This document shows, in pieces, positions 17,019-26,069 of a stretch of DNA of 64,000 nt. Within the stretch, counting starts at the first letter, position 1; each line of letters begins with the position of its first letter. The position numbers and the translations under genes are program-made. The DNA comes from Methanosarcina barkeri 3 (GTDB lineage: Archaea; Halobacteriota; Methanosarcinia; Methanosarcinales; Methanosarcinaceae). The notes under the pieces were generated by a model. That model ran no database searches, had not been told where the DNA came from, and saw only the letters and a program-made list of their open reading frames with translations. The DNA lies in contig NZ_CP009517.1 of NCBI RefSeq assembly GCF_000970305.1, positions 3,472,001-3,536,000 on the forward strand, in the 5' to 3' direction.

Positions 17019-17216
17019 ATGAAGATAAGAACTGTATTTAGAACTATACTTAGAACTATATTAGACATATCAATTTTATGTATAATCGGTATATGTCTTT
17101 TTTCCATTGTTGCACTTAGCGAAAATCCAGAAAATCAACTGACTTGTGCTTTATTAGTCGGCTTGTGTTTTGCAATTGTGTATATTCTTTGGGGTGCAGT
17201 GGAAAAACTCAAATGA
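17019..17216 (+). CDS. Small two-helix membrane protein (65 aa)
   Basis: A basic N-terminus (MKIRTVFRTILRTIL) is followed by two hydrophobic helices (ISILCIIGICLFSIVAL and ALLVGLCFAIVYILWGAV) joined by a short SENPENQL loop, ending in KLK. No family recognised. The Shine-Dalgarno is weak (GAAGG about 10 nt upstream). It stands alone between the CRISPR-like pair and surface-gene relics. Confidence 0.45.
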   Translation: MKIRTVFRTILRTILDISILCIIGICLFSIVALSENPENQLTCALLVGLCFAIVYILWGAVEKLK

Positions 17217-17389
17217 TAGGACAATTGAGCTGATCGTTTGCAAATTTCAGAAAATACAATGTACAGGAAACCTCAATAGGCTCAAAGGCACAGAAAATTG
17301 ATGTTGATAGCAAAGGGAAAATTTTAAAATTATTTTCCCGGTTGGAAGTTCATTTTTTGGCTACAATATACCTTTACTCAAGGTTTTCA

Positions 17390-17640
17390 TGTTCTTTTCT
17401 TTTGCATTCCTTAATGTCAAGCTGACACTATATTTTCCTGGTCCATTAAGTATGTACACAACTTTTAGTTGTTAAGCACATGTTGTCCCCAAAGTTTCAG
17501 TTCCACCAGGTTGCGTTTTCTGAACTGCCAGTTAATAGCCAATAAACTGAACTAAGAGGTGCAAAACCTCCACTGATATTGCTACTGAAATTAGCTACTG
17601 GAAGTTGATTCAGGATCTGGGATGATAGCAAGCCCTCCAG
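17390..17640 (-). pseudogene. Decayed PKD-domain fragment
   Basis: Minus-strand reading gives YLNGPGKYSVSLTLRNAK, the terminal strands of a PKD domain, with stops and frame changes around it. It lies just downstream of the intact PKD surface gene and is probably a lost extra domain or neighbouring gene. Confidence 0.55.
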
Positions 17641-17675
17641 GAGAGAACTCGAGATTCACTTGGGTTGAACAGTAA

Positions 17676-17710
17676 GCTAAAAAAGAAGAAATGAGGAAAT
17701 CCTCATTCTT
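17676..17710 (-). terminator. Hairpin terminator of the TolB/PKD surface gene
   Basis: AATGAGG (17690-17696) and CCTCATT (17701-17707) form a 7-bp stem with a 4-nt loop; reading on the minus strand it is followed by a T-rich tract. It starts about 14 nt after the stop codon. Confidence 0.7.
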
Positions 17711-17720
17711 TTTCGAATTC

Positions 17721-19175
17721 TTACTTCACTGTAATGTATCCAGAAACTGTTTTAGTAGCGCTTCCATTTGAATTTTTAACTGTCAAGCTAATAGTATATT
17801 TTCCAGATTTACTGTATGTATGTCCTGGGTTCTTAGAGGTTGAATACGTTCCATCTCCAAAACTCCACTTCCATGAAGTTGGGCTGTTGGTACTTTTATC
17901 AGTGAATTGGACTTTCAAAGGCCTTTTTCCTGAAGTTGGAGATGCAGTGAAAGAAGCTGCAGGAGCTTTTACAGGAGCTGCAACGTTTATATAACTAGAT
18001 TTAGTTACAGTATTACTTCCTGCAGCATTCTTTACTGTTAAGCTCACAGTGTATTTTCCTGCTTTAGTATACTTGTGAGTTGGATTCTTGACTGTTGAAG
18101 TGCTTTTGTCACCAAAGTTCCAATTATAAGAGTATACATCTGTGCTTTTGTCAGTAAACTTCACAGTCAAAGGATATTTTCCAGAGGTGGGAGACGCAGT
18201 AAAAGCAGCAACTGGAAGGTAACTGATAGTACCCATATAAATATCCGGCTTTCCATTTCGATAATCTGTCCATACGATTTTGTTACCATAGACAGCTGGA
18301 TTAACCTGATCTGATTTAACAGTAGCATGCGTTTGTTGATGGGTTTTAAGGTCGTATGCATATATGTCCCAGTTCCCGTTGCGATTATCCTGCCATACTA
18401 TATTATTACCATAAATCGCAGGATTAGATGCTGTTCCATGATTGGTTATCTGAGTTTCCTTCTTAGTGGAAAGATCATACATATAAATATCCCAGTTTCC
18501 ATTGCGATTATCATCCCAAACTACCTTATTGCCATATATATCGACATTGTGTGCTGTTCCGCTTTCTGTAAACCAAATATCCCTAGAAGTAGAAAGATCA
18601 TACACACAGGCATCATAGCCGAAATTATTATCATTATAACAAATGTAAGCGATTTTTTTATTATAGATCGCAGGTTCCCAAAATCCCATTCCAAATAAAT
18701 CGCTCTGATGAGTTTTGAGATCATATGTGGCTATTTTTGAATCTAGTACATCTGGCATAACATAATCCCATGCTATCAAATTTCCATAAATAGCAGGCTC
18801 TCCGACATCAAACGGAGGATTAGAATGTAATAGAGTCTTTTTTTGAGTAGAGAGATCATATACGTAAACATCAGTGCCATTGCTAATATACACGAGTTTA
18901 TTACCATAGACAACAGGTTCAGTCTGTTTTAGATTGCCTGTAATATGAGTTTCTTTTTTCGTTGAAAGATCATATGCATAAATAGCGGAATTTCCATTGC
19001 TTGTGTCCTCCCAAACTATTTTATTTCCATAAATGTCAGGATTGGCTGCTGTTCCATGTGTGGTAATTCGAGTTTCAGTAATAGATGCTAAAGCTGTGGA
19101 TGAAAGAACAATTAATAACAAAACCAGAAGTGTAGATGATAAAACTGCTGAACGCAATTTTTTGTTAGTTTTCAT
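17721..19175 (-). CDS. Secreted beta-propeller plus PKD surface protein (484 aa)
   Basis: Exported envelope protein. A signal peptide occupies residues 1-31 (VLLLIVLSSTALAS). Residues ~35-325 contain about seven repeats of the type (D/A)IYGNKIVW..N(G)N..IYxYDLSTKKET, a TolB-like beta-propeller. Two PKD domains follow (~325-402 with NWNFGDKST and ~405-484 with KWSFGDGTYST), each ending KYTxSLTVKN. It has no membrane anchor. Start ATG has AAGGAGT upstream. Methanosarcina S-layer-associated proteins often have this architecture; a ligand is not predictable. Its PKD cassettes share long stretches of DNA with the gene at 55223. Confidence 0.85.
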   Translation of the reverse strand: MKTNKKLRSAVLSSTLLVLLLIVLSSTALASITETRITTHGTAANPDIYGNKIVWEDTSNGNSAIYAYDLSTKKETHITGNLKQTEPVVYGNKLVYISNGTDVYVYDLSTQKKTLLHSNPPFDVGEPAIYGNLIAWDYVMPDVLDSKIATYDLKTHQSDLFGMGFWEPAIYNKKIAYICYNDNNFGYDACVYDLSTSRDIWFTESGTAHNVDIYGNKVVWDDNRNGNWDIYMYDLSTKKETQITNHGTASNPAIYGNNIVWQDNRNGNWDIYAYDLKTHQQTHATVKSDQVNPAVYGNKIVWTDYRNGKPDIYMGTISYLPVAAFTASPTSGKYPLTVKFTDKSTDVYSYNWNFGDKSTSTVKNPTHKYTKAGKYTVSLTVKNAAGSNTVTKSSYINVAAPVKAPAASFTASPTSGKRPLKVQFTDKSTNSPTSWKWSFGDGTYSTSKNPGHTYSKSGKYTISLTVKNSNGSATKTVSGYITVK

Positions 19176-19201
19176 TGCTCTACTCCTTAATCTTTTATCT
19201 A

Positions 19202-19440
19202 TTATATAAAAAGTATTAATATTTTTAACGTAATTACATTCTTAATCTTTTCTATTTGACTCTTATTTTTTATAAAAATTATATAATTAAATAATTTAAT
19301 TATAAAGTGTATAGAATAAATACAAAAAAAGACGATTAGTGAAATGTTGTTGACATATTTCAATAAATGTGCAAAGATTTTGCTTACTACATTCATTAAT
19401 TTTGAGTGGAAGTTTATTCAGATAACTATTGTAATAATAT
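19202..19440. other. AT-rich promoter region of the surface gene
   Basis: Very AT-rich spacer upstream of the TolB/PKD gene. A short minus-strand open frame here has no conserved features and is not called. Confidence 0.4.
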
Positions 19441-19630
19441 TCTAAAGTTTCAAATGAACATTAAAGTCCATTATTAACTCTTTACTCAATCCAGAAATAG
19501 AAAAATTTTCAACAGATTCCAAACGTGCAGAAATATTTAATTCATATATACCCACCATCATTCGTCTGCCTTCTAACGAAAGTAGGCTTTGAACCTTCAA
19601 TAGATAAAGAAAAAACAAAAAAATAAAATA

Positions 19631-19702
19631 AGCCTCGGGCGGGATTTGAACCCGCGACCTCGTCCTTACCAAGGACGCGCTATACCCCTAAGCCACCAAG
19701 GC
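19631..19702 (-). tRNA. tRNA-Thr (GGT anticodon)
   Basis: A full cloverleaf can be folded on the minus strand. The acceptor stem is GCCTTGG with CCGAGGC plus a U discriminator. The D arm contains GGCTTAGGGGTATAGC. The anticodon stem CGTCC/GGACG has loop TTGGTAA, giving anticodon GGT, and the T arm carries GGTTCAAATCC. Threonine codon ACC is read. CCA is not encoded. No intron. Confidence 0.95.
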
Positions 19703-19897
19703 ACTGATGCTCAAAGAGCATCTCCAAAATATCACAGCAGAGATATAAAGCTTTCGACTGGAAGCAGAAATAGGTGCGATTTTCCTATAACTGCTGGAAA
19801 ATTTACGAGTTTATTTTAAATAAATTGGAAAAATTTGCTTCAAAAAAGCTATATTATTCCAATTTCATCGCTTAATTTGTCTTTCCCGAAACCTCTT

Positions 19898-20410
19898 TTA
19901 TAAATTCCAGCGCTCATCAATCGGGAAACGCTCGTTAATCCACATGAGGATGTGGTTGTTATGGACTATCTTATAGGAACGTGAAAGGACAGGTATGCCA
20001 TTGAAGGTTGGTTCCCCTTCAAGAATTTCAAGTTCGCCCATGTCGCGTCTGGTTTCAAGGTTATGGCTGCGCAGAATCCGGCCAATCGGGATGTCAGCCC
20101 GCATGAGTTGTTCCCGCATGGTATCAGGCATGCGCTCCAGGGGGGATAGAGACCTTGCGTGCACAAAGGTCGTGCCTCCTGCAGAGAGCCGGACTACTCT
20201 ATCGTTTACTTTACTGCCTTCTTCCACATCCAGAAGAGAAGCAATCGTTTTGTCAGCCTTAACGGTGTACTGAGACTCGGTTGTTACACTTACCGGCTTT
20301 CGGGTCATTATTTCCAGCAGAAAGGTCACTGAGCCGTCGGTTCCGCAGCAGACTCGCAGGCAGGTGGGAATCTCAAAGCTCTTCAGTTTTTCCAGAAAAT
20401 CGCCACTCAA
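19898..20410 (-). CDS. Chorismate lyase-like protein (DUF98 type, 170 aa)
   Basis: Resembles the archaeal DUF98/chorismate pyruvate-lyase fold. Known relatives split chorismate into 4-hydroxybenzoate and pyruvate or bind similar ligands. Seen: LRVCCGTDGSVTFLLEIMTRKPVSV, then VNDRVVRL, RSLSPLERMPDTMREQLMRADIPIGRIL and a final VLSRSYKIVHNNHILMWINERFPI, which matches the lyase C-terminal R-Y-I strand pattern. Start is TTG 20410 with GAGGT upstream. In Methanosarcina it could feed an aromatic precursor pathway; this is inference. Confidence 0.7.
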   Translation of the reverse strand: MSGDFLEKLKSFEIPTCLRVCCGTDGSVTFLLEIMTRKPVSVTTESQYTVKADKTIASLLDVEEGSKVNDRVVRLSAGGTTFVHARSLSPLERMPDTMREQLMRADIPIGRILRSHNLETRRDMGELEILEGEPTFNGIPVLSRSYKIVHNNHILMWINERFPIDERWNL

Positions 20411-20477
20411 AAAAATACCTCAAGGTGGGGGTGTTAGGTAGAAAAAGTTTCAAAATAAGATTAAGTCGTCAGGAGTT

Positions 20478-20792
20478 TTACTCCCCACTGACTTCTTTCT
20501 TAGCATTTTTTACTCGTTCTTTTGCTGTGTATCCGGTAGCCTTATACAGGAAATCCCGGAAGGCTTTATTGGTCTGCATGACAGTTTGGTCATCAGTCAC
20601 AGTTTTGTCAGAAACCGTGTCTACAGAAAGCATTTTATTCTCAATCCAGACTTTTATATTTGACATAGCTCCATAGGAGGTCTCAAGGGTTCCTTCGTTT
20701 CTAGAGATTTCTCCGGGGAAACATTCCGTCATTACAGAGTAAATCCTGTCAATATCAGGCTTAAAACCGCGCTTCAATTTATACTGCTGCAT
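20478..20792 (-). CDS. Small conserved protein (104 aa)
   Basis: Compact alpha/beta protein: MQQYKLKRGFKPDIDRIYSVM, then IKVWIENKMLSVDTVSDKTV, then FRDFLYKATGYTAKERVKNAKK. It resembles a small family found only in Methanosarcina and relatives (DUF5611-like, from memory). Start set at ATG 20792 with GAGGA 6 nt upstream, not the earlier ATG at 20819. It lies about 70 nt upstream of the DUF98 gene and may be co-transcribed. Function unknown. Confidence 0.65.
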   Translation of the reverse strand: MQQYKLKRGFKPDIDRIYSVMTECFPGEISRNEGTLETSYGAMSNIKVWIENKMLSVDTVSDKTVTDDQTVMQTNKAFRDFLYKATGYTAKERVKNAKKEVSGE

Positions 20793-20819
20793 TGCTATCC
20801 TCTTATAAGAGATATTCAT

Positions 20820-21650
20820 CTCAGATAAAGTTTGCTAGAATCGGTTTGCTTAGAACCTTTCCCTTGTATTTTTCCTCACTTTCCATAATTTTAATTATAT
20901 ATTAGTATACTTCTTTACATTTAGCACATTATTACATCCAGTAATCCAGCATATCGTTACATTCAGTTATCCAGTACATTGTTACATCCATTTTATTTCA
21001 TAATACCAAATGCATTATATCAAGTAAGGGAAAGGATACGGTTTTCCATATGATATCTCTAACTATTCAGTTCTGATCATATTTAACATTGGCCATTAAT
21101 TTAACATGAAGTTGAGTAATTTCACAAATCAGTCCAGAATAAGCCCCTGAACATGGATTCTTCTATTTTTCTTTATCACGTCCTTTTTTATCTATATATG
21201 TTCTGCTTTATCTAAGTTTATGTATAATTTTGCAGTTTTATGTTTATTTTGCTTTCAATAATTCAGATTAGAATATAGAACTTTAACTGATCTTCTTGAG
21301 TTATATAGTATAATTTTGTTTTAGCATAGCTTTACAAATTAAATATTCTACTCAAAATAGATAATATTCGCAAGAATCAATCATAAATATGATTATATCT
21401 ATCATAAGTTGATACGAAAAAGATATGACTAATTGCCTGATATATCTGAAGATTCAATTTGATTTACCTTATCCTTTACATTAACAATGCGCAAACAAAA
21501 AACTTGTCCACTTGACTAAACCTGCTTCTTTTGGTTGAAGCTAACTTAAACTGACAGAGGCTACAAGTAGAAAAAACAAGAAGGAAAAATAAATAAGAAG
21601 GAAAAACAAGAAGGAAAAATAAGAAGGAAAAATAAGAAGGTGACCCCAGG
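20820..21650. other. 830-bp spacer
   Basis: No gene seen. Repeated ATT/ACA-rich text near 20930-21000 contains loosely repeated CATTxxATCCAGT phrases. At 21570-21640 there is a purine-rich AAGAAGGAAAAATAAG array ending in the Shine-Dalgarno of the next gene. Confidence 0.5.
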
Positions 21651-21959
21651 ATGCATAAGACACTTAATCTGGAAGAGTTAATTACCTCAAAGCAACTTGA
21701 AAAGGAAAAAGAGACAGAACGCGGGGATCTAAAAATTGAAGAACTGTACGACCTAATAATTCCCCCAGGTACGGTTGTATCTATTATTTACGATATTGTT
21801 GAAGAGTTCGGGCTTGAACCTGTTACCAGGAAGATATTCGTAGGCGTAGCAAACAGTGAAGAAAGAGAACTCCTGGTTCTCCGTGGCCCTCTGGAGAAAG
21901 TTCAGGCTGCTGAAAAATTCCTCTACGAAGAAATGGAAGCCTGGATAAAAAATCAGTAA
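21651..21959 (+). CDS. Small conserved acidic protein (102 aa)
   Basis: Soluble, acidic protein. An N-terminal Lys/Glu-rich helix (LEELITSKQLEKEKE) is followed by an alpha/beta part (IEELYDLIIPPGTVVSIIYDIV, VTRKIFVGV, ERELLVLRGPLEKVQAAEKFLYEEM). The ending looks like a small ferredoxin-like fold. No named family recognised. Start ATG has AAGGTGA upstream, at the end of a purine repeat. It stands alone on the plus strand. Confidence 0.6.
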   Translation: MHKTLNLEELITSKQLEKEKETERGDLKIEELYDLIIPPGTVVSIIYDIVEEFGLEPVTRKIFVGVANSEERELLVLRGPLEKVQAAEKFLYEEMEAWIKNQ

Positions 21960-22205
21960 CTAATTAAACGCCCTCAATCGACTAGATTTTACAAATAATC
22001 CAGCAAGTTTTCTCAATCCGGTTAAGTCTCTTCTGGTCAGTACTTGAAGAAAAATAAAATTCCGGATTGAAAAAAACAATGAAAATTATTCTTTTTTTGA
22101 CGAAAATATAAAATGTAAAAATTTTAAAGGTATAAACTTTAAAGGTATAAACTTTAAAGAGAAATGACATCAAAAAGGGAATAAAAGATGTAAAGGCGTT
22201 AAAAA

Positions 22206-22289
22206 GGAAAGAAATTAAAAGGAAAGAAATTAAAAGGAAAGAAATTAAAAGGAAAGAAATTAAAAGGAAAGAAATTAAAAGGAAAGAAG
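22206..22289. repeat. 15-bp tandem repeat GGAAAGAAATTAAAA
   Basis: Five perfect copies plus a partial one lie directly after the stop of the methanogenesis marker gene (22306, minus strand). Confidence 0.95.
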
Positions 22290-22305
22290 GGTCGGAAGGT
22301 TCCGA

Positions 22306-23286
22306 TTATTCAGAACAGATACCTGTAATGCTTTCCTTTGATAAATCAAATACCGTAACTCTATCTGTTTTATCATACATATCGAGTTTTGAGCCAGCCT
22401 CGATTTTTCCGATAATAGCCGCTGTAAGTCCGGCTTCTTCAAAAACCTTTCTGCATTCTTCGGCCTTTTCCGGATCTGCAGTAAACACATAACCTGTTCC
22501 GGGATGCACTTTTAGCCACTGTTCAAAATCCACATTGTCAGGTCTCGGGACTTTTTCGAGGTCTACGGCTGCACCAACTCCGCTTGTTTCACAGAGCATG
22601 CCAAGCGTCCCTATAAGTCCTGGGTTGCTGATGTCTTTTCCTGCTGTAGCAAGTTTTCTTTTCGCAATTTCCTGGGTCACAAGATAGCTTTTCCTGATTA
22701 CTGCAGGGTCTTTAAAAGAAGTCGTATCCCAGCTATAAGAAGAGTTTGGCCCTATTTTTCCGTCCATATCGTAAGCTGCAATGACCAGGTCTCCAGGCCG
22801 GGCAGTATCGCTCCGGATTACGCAGTCTTTCTTCACTATCCCGATAATAGCGACGGAAATAGAGTTATAATCGGTATCAGGATGGACGTGCCCACCTACA
22901 ACCGGAACTCCGAATTTCCTGACTCCTTCAGCCAGTCCTTCCATCAGTTCCTTACAGGCTTTCTCGGAATTTGAAGACGCAATATCTACCATAGCAAGAG
23001 GCTTTCCCCCCATTGCTGCGATGTCGTTTATATTAACAACTACAGCCCCATAGCCTGCCCACCAGGGACTTGCATCCAGTATCCTTCCCCAGATCCCATC
23101 TGCTGCAAAGAGGATAACATCATCTCCTCCTATATCTATAACTGCTGCATCGTCTCCAAAATCAACAATCGCGTTCTTGTACTCCGGACGAACGGCTTCG
23201 AAAACTGAAACGATGTCCTCAATCTGTTTTTTTCGGGTAACCCCTTCGAAGTTCTTTATCCCTTCTGCAAGTTTTTCTAGGTTCAA
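22306..23286 (-). CDS. Methanogenesis marker protein 2 (AIR synthase-related)
   Basis: PurM/ThiL/HypE/SelD superfamily protein of 326 aa, the length of methanogenesis marker 2, found in essentially all methanogens. Seen: IVDFGDDAAVIDI (nucleotide-binding acidic loop), WAGYGAVVVNINDIAAMGGKPLAMVDI, VVGGHVHPDTDYNSISVAIIG, and the C-terminal PGLIGTLGMLCETSGVGA loop. The superfamily makes phosphorylated or ATP-activated intermediates. A role in coenzyme or cofactor assembly for methanogenesis is likely but unproven. Start is TTG 23286 with AAGGAAG upstream. Confidence 0.88.
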   Translation of the reverse strand: MNLEKLAEGIKNFEGVTRKKQIEDIVSVFEAVRPEYKNAIVDFGDDAAVIDIGGDDVILFAADGIWGRILDASPWWAGYGAVVVNINDIAAMGGKPLAMVDIASSNSEKACKELMEGLAEGVRKFGVPVVGGHVHPDTDYNSISVAIIGIVKKDCVIRSDTARPGDLVIAAYDMDGKIGPNSSYSWDTTSFKDPAVIRKSYLVTQEIAKRKLATAGKDISNPGLIGTLGMLCETSGVGAAVDLEKVPRPDNVDFEQWLKVHPGTGYVFTADPEKAEECRKVFEEAGLTAAIIGKIEAGSKLDMYDKTDRVTVFDLSKESITGICSE

Positions 23287-23339
23287 TGTCAGGCTTCCTT
23301 TTGTTTTTAAAATTTATACAAATATTTCAATTATAGATA

Positions 23340-23672
23340 CGAATATTAACAGTACAAGTGTAAGTGGTAGTAGTATAATACGGATATTAACAGTACAAGT
23401 GCGAGTAATCAGTAGTATAAATACGAGTACTTCAATAGTATAAACACGAATATTTCAGCAGTGTGAATACGAGTTAATCAATAACACAAATATGAAAGCA
23501 TGTAATCAATACTACAAATATGAAAGCATGTAATCAATACTACAAATATGAAAGCATGTAATAATACAGATAATATTACCAATAAGCTATTCATGTAAGT
23601 AATATAGATAACATACCAGTAAGCTATGAATGAAAATAATATAGATAACATTACCAGTATGCTATCAATAAA
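23340..23672. repeat. Complex tandem repeats upstream of the marker 2 gene
   Basis: Three kinds of repeat follow one another. First come loose AGTAGTATAA/TACGAGTA phrases (23350-23470). Next is a 28-bp unit ACAAATATGAAAGCATG with TAATCAATACT (copies at 23486, 23514 and 23542). Last is a ~37-bp unit with AATATAGATAACA and TACCAGTAAGCTAT (three copies to 23672). They fill the spacer between divergent genes, including any promoter of the marker 2 gene. Confidence 0.8.
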
Positions 23673-23876
23673 CTTAAACAGATTACGAAATTTCTCTTAT
23701 GAAAGAATCTTGAGATATTTCCGTGAGTACCTATTCTTTTATCCTTTATCTTTTTTATTCTTTGTTTCATAGAGAAGAAGCGACAGCTTTTTATTAAGTA
23801 ATTCAATCTTATTAAGGCCCTAATATAAGTATGGACATATAAAAATTCCATACTATTAAAAAAAGGAGTGAAAAAA

Positions 23877-24053
23877 ATGGTAGCAAAAGTTAATGCCGAA
23901 GTTTGTACAGGCTGTGGATCCTGTGTAGATGAATGCCCAGCAGCCGCAATTTCTCTCAGTGACGATGATATTGCAGTTGTGGATGAAAGTGAATGCCTGG
24001 ACTGCGGTGCATGCGAAGATGCCTGCCCGAACAATGCAATCACAATCGAGTAA
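23877..24053 (+). CDS. 2x[4Fe-4S] ferredoxin (58 aa)
   Basis: Small clostridial-type ferredoxin: [21 protein letters not shown], then [22 protein letters not shown]. Two complete CxxCxxCxxxCP motifs each bind one [4Fe-4S] cluster. Strongly acidic. It is a low-potential electron carrier able to serve Ech hydrogenase, CO dehydrogenase or nitrogenase. Start is ATG 23877 with GGAG 8 nt upstream. It converges on the nifB-type gene. A short hairpin at 24104-24119 may end its transcript. Confidence 0.92.
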   Translation: MVAKVNAEVCTGCGSCVDECPAAAISLSDDDIAVVDESECLDCGACEDACPNNAITIE

Positions 24054-24103
24054 TTATTATAAATGCAATATTAAGTGTGTTTTTTAAAATAAATCTGAGA
24101 AGT

Positions 24104-24125
24104 GGAGTACTCTTACTCCGACTTT
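24104..24125 (+). terminator. Possible hairpin terminator after the ferredoxin
   Basis: GGAGTA and TACTCC form a 6-bp stem with a CTCT loop, followed by GACTTTTC. The T tract is short, so confidence is moderate. Confidence 0.45.
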
Positions 24126-24187
24126 TCAGGTTTTGGTCGAGAATTTTTTTCAGGCTTTTAAGCCAGAACTCTTATTTGAACTCTTAA

Positions 24188-24245
24188 TTAAAGCATTAAT
24201 TAAAGCATTAATTAAAGCATTAATTAAAGCATTAATTAAAAATTT
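24188..24245. repeat. 12-bp tandem repeat ATTAATTAAAGC
   Basis: Five near-perfect copies lie between the convergent ferredoxin and nifB-type genes. Confidence 0.9.
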
Positions 24246-24315
24246 TTAATTTAAGAACTAAAAATTACTGATGTTATTGAAGAAGTAATTGATAGTTCTG
24301 GAATTCCTGCTCTTT

Positions 24316-25281
24316 TCAAGCTTTCTCCTTCCCATTTTCCTTAAGGACTTTTCTTGCTCTTTCGACGTCCTCTTTTGTCTGGATTTTTATGAGCTTTCTG
24401 CGTTCTTCGCTCATCTGCGACATGTCCTGAGAAAGGAGACCATAAGCATCAGCTCTACACTGCCTGCAGTGGCGCATCTGCAGGACGTAAGGTTCACACG
24501 TCTGTTGAACAGCTTTTCTTTCTTCTGCTGTAGGAGGCTCAATGTTTGCAAAAGCTCCCTGATTAATAAGGGGCATGATATTCATTATATATACCCCGAG
24601 TTCGTTGAGTTTTCTGGCAATCTCAACTACATGTTTATCATTAATACCCGGGATAAGAACGGTATTTACCTTGACAACAATACCTGCATCAACAGCAGCT
24701 TTAACACCCTCAAGCTGGTTCTTTACCTGGATTCTTGAACCTTCGATTCCCCTGTAGACCTTTCCGTGATAAACTATATGGTCCACGATTTTTGCCTGAA
24801 TTTCTGGGTCTATCGCATTTATTGTTACTGTTAACGTAGAAACTCCTACACGCAGAATGTCCTCCAGCTTTTCGGGAAGCAGGAGACCGTTTGTACTCAT
24901 ACAGAGAGTGAGTTCAGGAAACTCATTTTTTATTAGTTCAAAAGTCTCAAAAGTCTCTTTATTAGCCAGAGGGTCACCCGGACCTGCAATTCCGACAACC
25001 TTGATAAAAGGATATTCTGTCAAAACCTGCCTTGTCTTCTCAAGAGCTTCCTGTGGAGTAAGAACCTTACTCGTAACCCCTGGGCGGCTCTCGTTTACGC
25101 AGTCAAATTCCCGGACGCAGAAATTACACTGGATGTTACATGAAGGAGCCACAGCCAGGTGAATTCTCCCGTACTTATGCTGGGCTTTCCTATCGTAGCA
25201 GGGGTGTTCGGCAATTTTTCTCAGGAGCCCTTCTTCAAATTCAGGGCTGTTTATATCATTTATAGGATTGTCTTCTGGCAA
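24316..25281 (-). CDS. nifB: NifB-type radical SAM FeMo-cofactor maturase
   Basis: Radical SAM enzyme that fuses [4Fe-4S] clusters into the carbide-containing NifB-co precursor of nitrogenase cofactors. Seen: HPCYDRKAQHKYGRIHLAVA and PSCNIQCNFCVREFDCVNES (the CxxxCxxC SAM cluster and the NifB-specific CVNESRPGVTS stretch), VVGIAGPGDPLAN, STNGLLLP, and a C-terminal CRQCRADA pair. It is 321 aa, the short archaeal form without a NifX domain. Start is TTG 25281 with GGAGGA 8 nt upstream. Unlinked here to the nitrogenase fragment 38 kb away. Confidence 0.92.
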   Translation of the reverse strand: MPEDNPINDINSPEFEEGLLRKIAEHPCYDRKAQHKYGRIHLAVAPSCNIQCNFCVREFDCVNESRPGVTSKVLTPQEALEKTRQVLTEYPFIKVVGIAGPGDPLANKETFETFELIKNEFPELTLCMSTNGLLLPEKLEDILRVGVSTLTVTINAIDPEIQAKIVDHIVYHGKVYRGIEGSRIQVKNQLEGVKAAVDAGIVVKVNTVLIPGINDKHVVEIARKLNELGVYIMNIMPLINQGAFANIEPPTAEERKAVQQTCEPYVLQMRHCRQCRADAYGLLSQDMSQMSEERRKLIKIQTKEDVERARKVLKENGKEKA

Positions 25282-25570
25282 ATATGTTCTCCTCCGTTCA
25301 GAGTTTAGAAGTACAGCAGAACCTCAGTGCAGGGGGATTTCAGGATGTCTAACCAATCTATTGATACACCCCTTGATATATATTGTGAATTTATCTGGAA
25401 TCCGGAGAATTTATAGAAGCTCCTCCGAGTTCCTACAATTTTAAATTTGAATAGTATTAAAATCTCTTTAATTATATAAAAGTTCAGCGCGATATAGTAA
25501 GCTTTAAATGAATTTATTTATGTTCGGTATATTATCTCTTAAAAATCCTGAATAAAATGAAATTAATTAT

Positions 25571-25631
25571 TAAATGTTGTCAGACAAACATTGTCAAACA
25601 CTAAATGTTGTCAGACAAACATTGTCAAACT
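25571..25631. repeat. 31-bp direct repeat with internal dyad
   Basis: Two copies of TAAATGTTGTCAGACAAACA with ATTGTCAAACA, the first at 25571 and the second at 25602. Each contains the perfect dyad TTGTCAGACAA. They sit directly after the queD stop and may act as hairpins. Confidence 0.75.
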
Positions 25632-25634
25632 TGA

Positions 25635-25988
25635 TTATTCCGAAAAATTATCCATTTCGCACCATTTTCCTTCCCCTTCCCAGACCTTTACCTGTAGCGG
25701 AAAACCAAATCTTTCGAGGAGTCGGGAGTGAATGTGCTGGCATAGGTGCTCGGAACTTGGAAATTCGAGGATTTCATTTAACAGAGTATGATCATATTCT
25801 TCAAGGGTTTCTTTAATTCCCTTTTTCAGGTCATAAAAATCGATAACCATTCCACTTTCCCTGACCTCCCCTTCTACAAGGACCTCAATTTTATATGTAT
25901 GACCGTGTACTCTTCCGCATTTTCCGTGTCCAGGAAGGTAATGGGCACTATCAATATAGTCAATGACTCCCAATCTCATTTTTGTCAT
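25635..25988 (-). CDS. queD: 6-carboxytetrahydropterin synthase (QueD-like)
   Basis: T-fold enzyme of the 6-pyruvoyl-tetrahydropterin synthase family. In the 7-deazaguanine pathway it converts dihydroneopterin triphosphate to 6-carboxytetrahydropterin. Seen: SAHYLPGHGKCGRVHGHTY (three zinc-binding His and the catalytic Cys), GMVIDFYDLK, EYDHTLLNE and the C-terminal WEGEGKW. Start at ATG 25988 with GGAG upstream (117 aa) rather than the earlier in-frame codon at 26036. Last gene of a queC-DUF366-queE-queD set. Confidence 0.9.
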   Translation of the reverse strand: MTKMRLGVIDYIDSAHYLPGHGKCGRVHGHTYKIEVLVEGEVRESGMVIDFYDLKKGIKETLEEYDHTLLNEILEFPSSEHLCQHIHSRLLERFGFPLQVKVWEGEGKWCEMDNFSE

Positions 25989-26069
25989 CTGGTATACTCC
26001 GTTTTCAATAAATGTTTTTTTCAATAATTTATTCATATTTCAATGTGTTTTTGTTCGCTCTAGTTCCGA

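Noticed and set aside
18327-18698. 123-aa plus-strand Ile-rich frame
   Set aside because: Antisense of the TolB-like repeats of the surface gene at 17721; periodicity follows the repeats.
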